This document shows, piece after piece, positions 62,918 to 64,000 of a stretch of 64,000 bases of DNA (the stretch's first letter is position 1; the number at the start of each line of letters is the position of its first letter). The translations under genes and the position numbers were made by a program. Under the pieces are notes generated by a model, which was not told the origin of the DNA, ran no database searches, and was given only the letters and a program-made list of their open reading frames with translations. Location of the stretch: positions 7,964,879 through 8,028,878 of the forward strand of contig NC_067206.1 of NCBI RefSeq assembly GCF_026262505.1, read 5' to 3'. This DNA comes from Trichomonas vaginalis G3 (taxonomy: Eukaryota; Parabasalia; Trichomonadida; Trichomonadidae).

Positions 62918-64000
62918 ATGCCCGAATTTGTTGCCAGAAGAGCATTTAAGCAATTTCAATTTAATGATATGTGGATGATAAAAAGATCAAAATCAGCGAT
63001 TGAAATCATCAAATGGAAGTTCCTTTTAAAACATTGTGTTCATATAGCAGGAAAGTTATGAATGACTACATGCAAGAGAGAAACATTGAAGGAATATAAA
63101 CTAAAGAGCGAGTGATGAAACATTTAAAATCTTTTATCAACTTTTTTATAAAAACAAAGTTTCTATCGAAATTTCTGAAGATATATCTGAAAGAAATATA
63201 TCAAAATAGGCATAGATCTCGAGATTGAAGACTTTTTCGATTGGTATAGTACTCTTATTTTCAGAGATGAAATAAACTTAAAAAATATAGAAGAAGTCCG
63301 TTTCATTTATAAGAAAATCGCGAAAGAATTACAATGAAAAACTAGATGACATTATCAATCATAGCGAAAAATATTTCGGAAATAGAACCATCAAACTTAT
63401 TGATTTATGTCGTATTGGTTCCGAAACATATTAAGCAATCAAGATTTCATCGATTAAAATCATTTCAAAATGTGAAAAATCGGATATTTTTCAAGATGAA
63501 AACAAAGTTGATAAAGTATATGACTTCTTGATTGCGTTGATCAAAGATTGCAGTTATTTTGCTTATTATATCATAAATTTGGATGCTGAAATGATTCGAT
63601 CCTCAGTAATGAATACGTTATTGGATCTTACTTCGAATGAATCCTACAAGAAGTATCAGGAATTAGTTTTAGAATGCCAAAAAGATCACAACTTGATGGA
63701 AGGAATCCGAAAATAGTAAAGAAGATATGAACAATATGAATCATTTTGGTCTATTAATTTTGACAAAATTCATATCAAATCAAACAATATGATGAGCTTG
63801 ATCAATAGATTCTTAGATATCTTCCAAATTCAAAACAAATTTGATGATATTGATATAATTTCCTTTCGCATGAGAGCAAGATCGCTGGAAAGATGAAATC
63901 GACAATAAAAGTTGCAGATGTACACGGATTTATCAAGAAAACAGTTGATGAATCAACAAAAACACATCCTTCTCTCTGCATGTTTGAAGAACCAATTTAC
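62918..64000 (+). pseudogene. Array ankyrin gene, copy 12 (partial at the right edge, indels)
   Basis: Starts with the same codons as the other copies and reaches about codon 355, the beginning of the ankyrin repeats, when the window ends. Indels are frequent, increasing after about 63650. Confidence 0.8.

Larger units (their letters stand above)
12547..64000 (+). repeat. Head-to-tail tandem array of an approximately 4.4-kb composite unit
   Basis: Twelve starts of the same ankyrin gene occur at 13288, 17694, 22062, 26459, 30856, 35255, 39682, 44114, 48879, 53357, 58405 and 62918. The spacings are 4406, 4368, 4397, 4397, 4399, 4427, 4432, 4765, 4478, 5048 and 4513. The order of parts is the same in every unit. 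Homology begins abruptly at about 12547, just at the stop codon of the leucine-rich-repeat piece, so the first unit has only the spacer. The array continues past the right edge. Units 4-7 are almost identical, which means very recent amplification, ongoing homogenisation or an assembly effect. Confidence 0.97.

Noticed and set aside
43360-64000. Reading the indel-rich units as true pseudogene decay or a repeat-targeted mutation process
   Set aside because: The changes are mostly insertions and losses, not C-to-T changes, start abruptly, and hit spacers and genes equally, so sequence error is the simpler account.

Overview
The window is AT-rich eukaryotic DNA. It most likely comes from a trichomonad protist (Trichomonas or Tritrichomonas type). 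The evidence is an ankyrin-repeat gene family with an N-terminal BTB-like domain, BspA-like leucine-rich-repeat sequence, no recognisable introns, and a Polinton/Maverick remnant. All three families are known to be abundant in trichomonads. The species cannot be fixed from the sequence alone.

Layout. (1) 1-556: the end of a host ankyrin-repeat gene on the minus strand, cut off at an imperfect 20-bp inverted repeat (554-602). (2) About 0.6-12.54 kb: a decayed Polinton. It has a capsid-protein region, several small structural-type ORFs, a protein-primed family B DNA polymerase region on the minus strand, and poorly preserved coding fragments further right. It is treated here as a fossil. A 25-N gap lies at 4674-4698. 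(3) 12.55 kb to the right edge: a head-to-tail tandem array of a unit of about 4.4 kb, with twelve ankyrin-gene starts (13288, 17694, 22062, 26459, 30856, 35255, 39682, 44114, 48879, 53357, 58405, 62918).

Each unit has the same four parts: (a) a 766-codon + strand gene (BTB-like domain, helical linker, ankyrin repeats, a run of 10-residue repeats, and a C-terminal hydrophobic segment that looks like a tail anchor); (b) a remnant of a third, unrecognised gene on the minus strand, spread over three frames; (c) a 5'-truncated BspA-like leucine-rich-repeat frame of about 236 codons with no ATG; (d) a diverged relic of the ankyrin gene's own 3' end, followed by the AT-rich 5' flank of the next copy. 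The repeating block is therefore a patchwork of one whole gene and three dead pieces.

The units fall into quality classes. Copies 4 and 5 encode identical full-length proteins. Copies 6 and 7 match them except in the 30-bp repeats. Copies 1-3 carry a few small deletions. From about 43.37 kb to the end there are dense scattered insertions and deletions, with two blocks dominated by extra A/C or extra G/T. The sharp start, the randomness and the base-biased noise suggest unpolished long-read sequence rather than true decay, but this cannot be settled without reads. No defence system, CRISPR array, tRNA or rRNA was seen. The strongest candidate for something undescribed is the composite array and its tail-anchored BTB-ankyrin product.
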